A stretch of DNA of 7,782 nt from Salibacteraceae bacterium (lineage in GTDB: Bacteria; Bacteroidota; Bacteroidia; Flavobacteriales_G; Salibacteraceae). The stretch is taken from NCBI GenBank assembly GCA_023262195.1, contig JALRDM010000143.1, positions 1 through 7,782 of the forward strand, written 5' to 3'. The translations under genes were made by a program, and so were the position numbers. Positions 7,327-7,782 of this stretch are shown one piece after another. How positions within the stretch are numbered: the first letter of the stretch is position 1; every line of letters begins with the position of its first letter. The notes beneath the pieces are model-generated. The model saw only the letters and a program-made list of their open reading frames with translations. It was not told the origin of the DNA and searched no databases.

Positions 7327-7782
7327 ATGCCTAGAAAAAAAAGACTTATAAATAGAGAGATTAGCTGGCTAGCTTTCAATCAACGGGTGCTTGACGAAGC
7401 TGCGGATAAATCGGTGCCCATTATGGAAAGGCTCAAGTTCCTCGGCATCTTTTCCAACAACAGGGATGAGTTTTTTCGCGTTCGTGTGGCCTCCGTTAAA
7501 CGCCTCATTGCCTTGAATGAAAAAATGGAGGCATCTAAGGATGATCCAAAAGATGTGTTTGCCAAAATTCAAGAAATCACCATAGCGCAGCAAAGACGTT
7601 ATGAGGGAATTTACGCGGAAATATTGGCCACGCTCAGAGAGAATAGTGTCTACATCGTAAATGAAACTGAACTAACCAAACCACAAAAGGCTTTTGTAAA
7701 GGATTACTATCAAGATGAGGTTGACCCAATCATAGGGCCGATCATGCTTGATCAGATAAGTGAGTTTCCACAGCTCAGAGAT
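7327..7782 (+). CDS. ppk1: Polyphosphate kinase 1, N-terminal 152 codons, 3' end outside the window
   Basis: PPK1 makes inorganic polyphosphate from the terminal phosphate of ATP, reversibly; it is a cytoplasmic or membrane-associated oligomer used in phosphate storage and stress survival. Only the first 152 residues of a protein of roughly 700 are visible, and the frame is open to the right edge. The ATG at 7327 gives MPRKKRLINREISWLAFNQRVLDEAADKS..., which aligns without gaps to E. coli PPK through residue 49: E11, S13-W14-L15, F17-N18, R20-V21-L22, E24-A25-A26-D27-K28-S29. N45 in FSNNRDEFFRVRV matches E. coli N45, an ATP-contacting residue; Arg46 replaces the E. coli Leu. Residues up to about 105 are the N-terminal domain, and the rest is the start of the head domain. 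The catalytic histidines are beyond the edge, so activity cannot be judged. No Shine-Dalgarno is visible. Transcription is divergent from the uncharacterised gene. Confidence 0.96.
   Translation, partial: MPRKKRLINREISWLAFNQRVLDEAADKSVPIMERLKFLGIFSNNRDEFFRVRVASVKRLIALNEKMEASKDDPKDVFAKIQEITIAQQRRYEGIYAEILATLRENSVYIVNETELTKPQKAFVKDYYQDEVDPIIGPIMLDQISEFPQLRD

Noticed and set aside
7369..7593. Minus-strand open frames of 61-74 codons near the right end
   Set aside because: They are antisense to the start of ppk1, whose reading frame is unambiguous by ungapped match to E. coli PPK.
1..7782. Mobile element, CRISPR array, toxin-antitoxin or defence system
   Set aside because: I found no transposase, integrase, regularly spaced repeats, terminal inverted repeats or known defence domains. 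Every long frame is housekeeping or the single uncharacterised protein.

Overview
The window looks like ordinary chromosome of a member of the Bacteroidota, most likely from the Cytophagia/Cytophagales side. The grounds are: a mitochondrial-type aconitase, a UMF1-type MFS permease of the sort common in this phylum, an OmpA-family protein with an N-terminal sandwich-like domain of a Bacteroidota type, the near absence of Shine-Dalgarno sequences, and a perfect TAnnTTTG (Bacteroidota -7) element before ppk1. The taxonomic call comes from protein patterns I recognise, not from a search.

Layout. Positions 2-3991 hold three tightly packed plus-strand genes: the 3' four-fifths of an aconitase gene (cut by the left edge), hemE (apparently starting at TTG), and a secreted OmpA-domain protein. 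Gaps are 11 and 10 bases, so they are probably co-transcribed. A strong, nearly symmetrical terminator hairpin at 4013-4042 closes this unit. A second plus-strand pair follows, a UMF1-type MFS transporter and an L-2-hydroxyglutarate oxidase (lhgO), 6 bases apart. lhgO ends in a stop codon that overlaps the stop codon of a convergent minus-strand gene for a 181-residue protein of unknown function. A 200-base divergent intergenic region (7127-7326) separates that gene from the start of ppk1 (polyphosphate kinase 1), which runs off the right edge; only its first 152 codons are present.

How the genes relate. Aconitase (TCA cycle, 4Fe-4S) and HemE (heme synthesis) are core, iron-linked metabolism. 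The OmpA-domain protein is probably attached to the cell envelope through peptidoglycan. LhgO removes L-2-hydroxyglutarate, a by-product made from 2-oxoglutarate, so it is loosely tied to the same TCA section. ppk1 starts a separate unit concerned with polyphosphate storage and stress.

I see no mobile element, CRISPR array, tRNA, rRNA or defence system, and nothing that amounts to a new biological system. The points most worth a second look are a 10-bp perfect inverted repeat abutting the -7 element of ppk1, the uncharacterised protein encoded divergently from ppk1, the terminator that leaves almost no room for a promoter before the MFS gene, and the TTG start of hemE.
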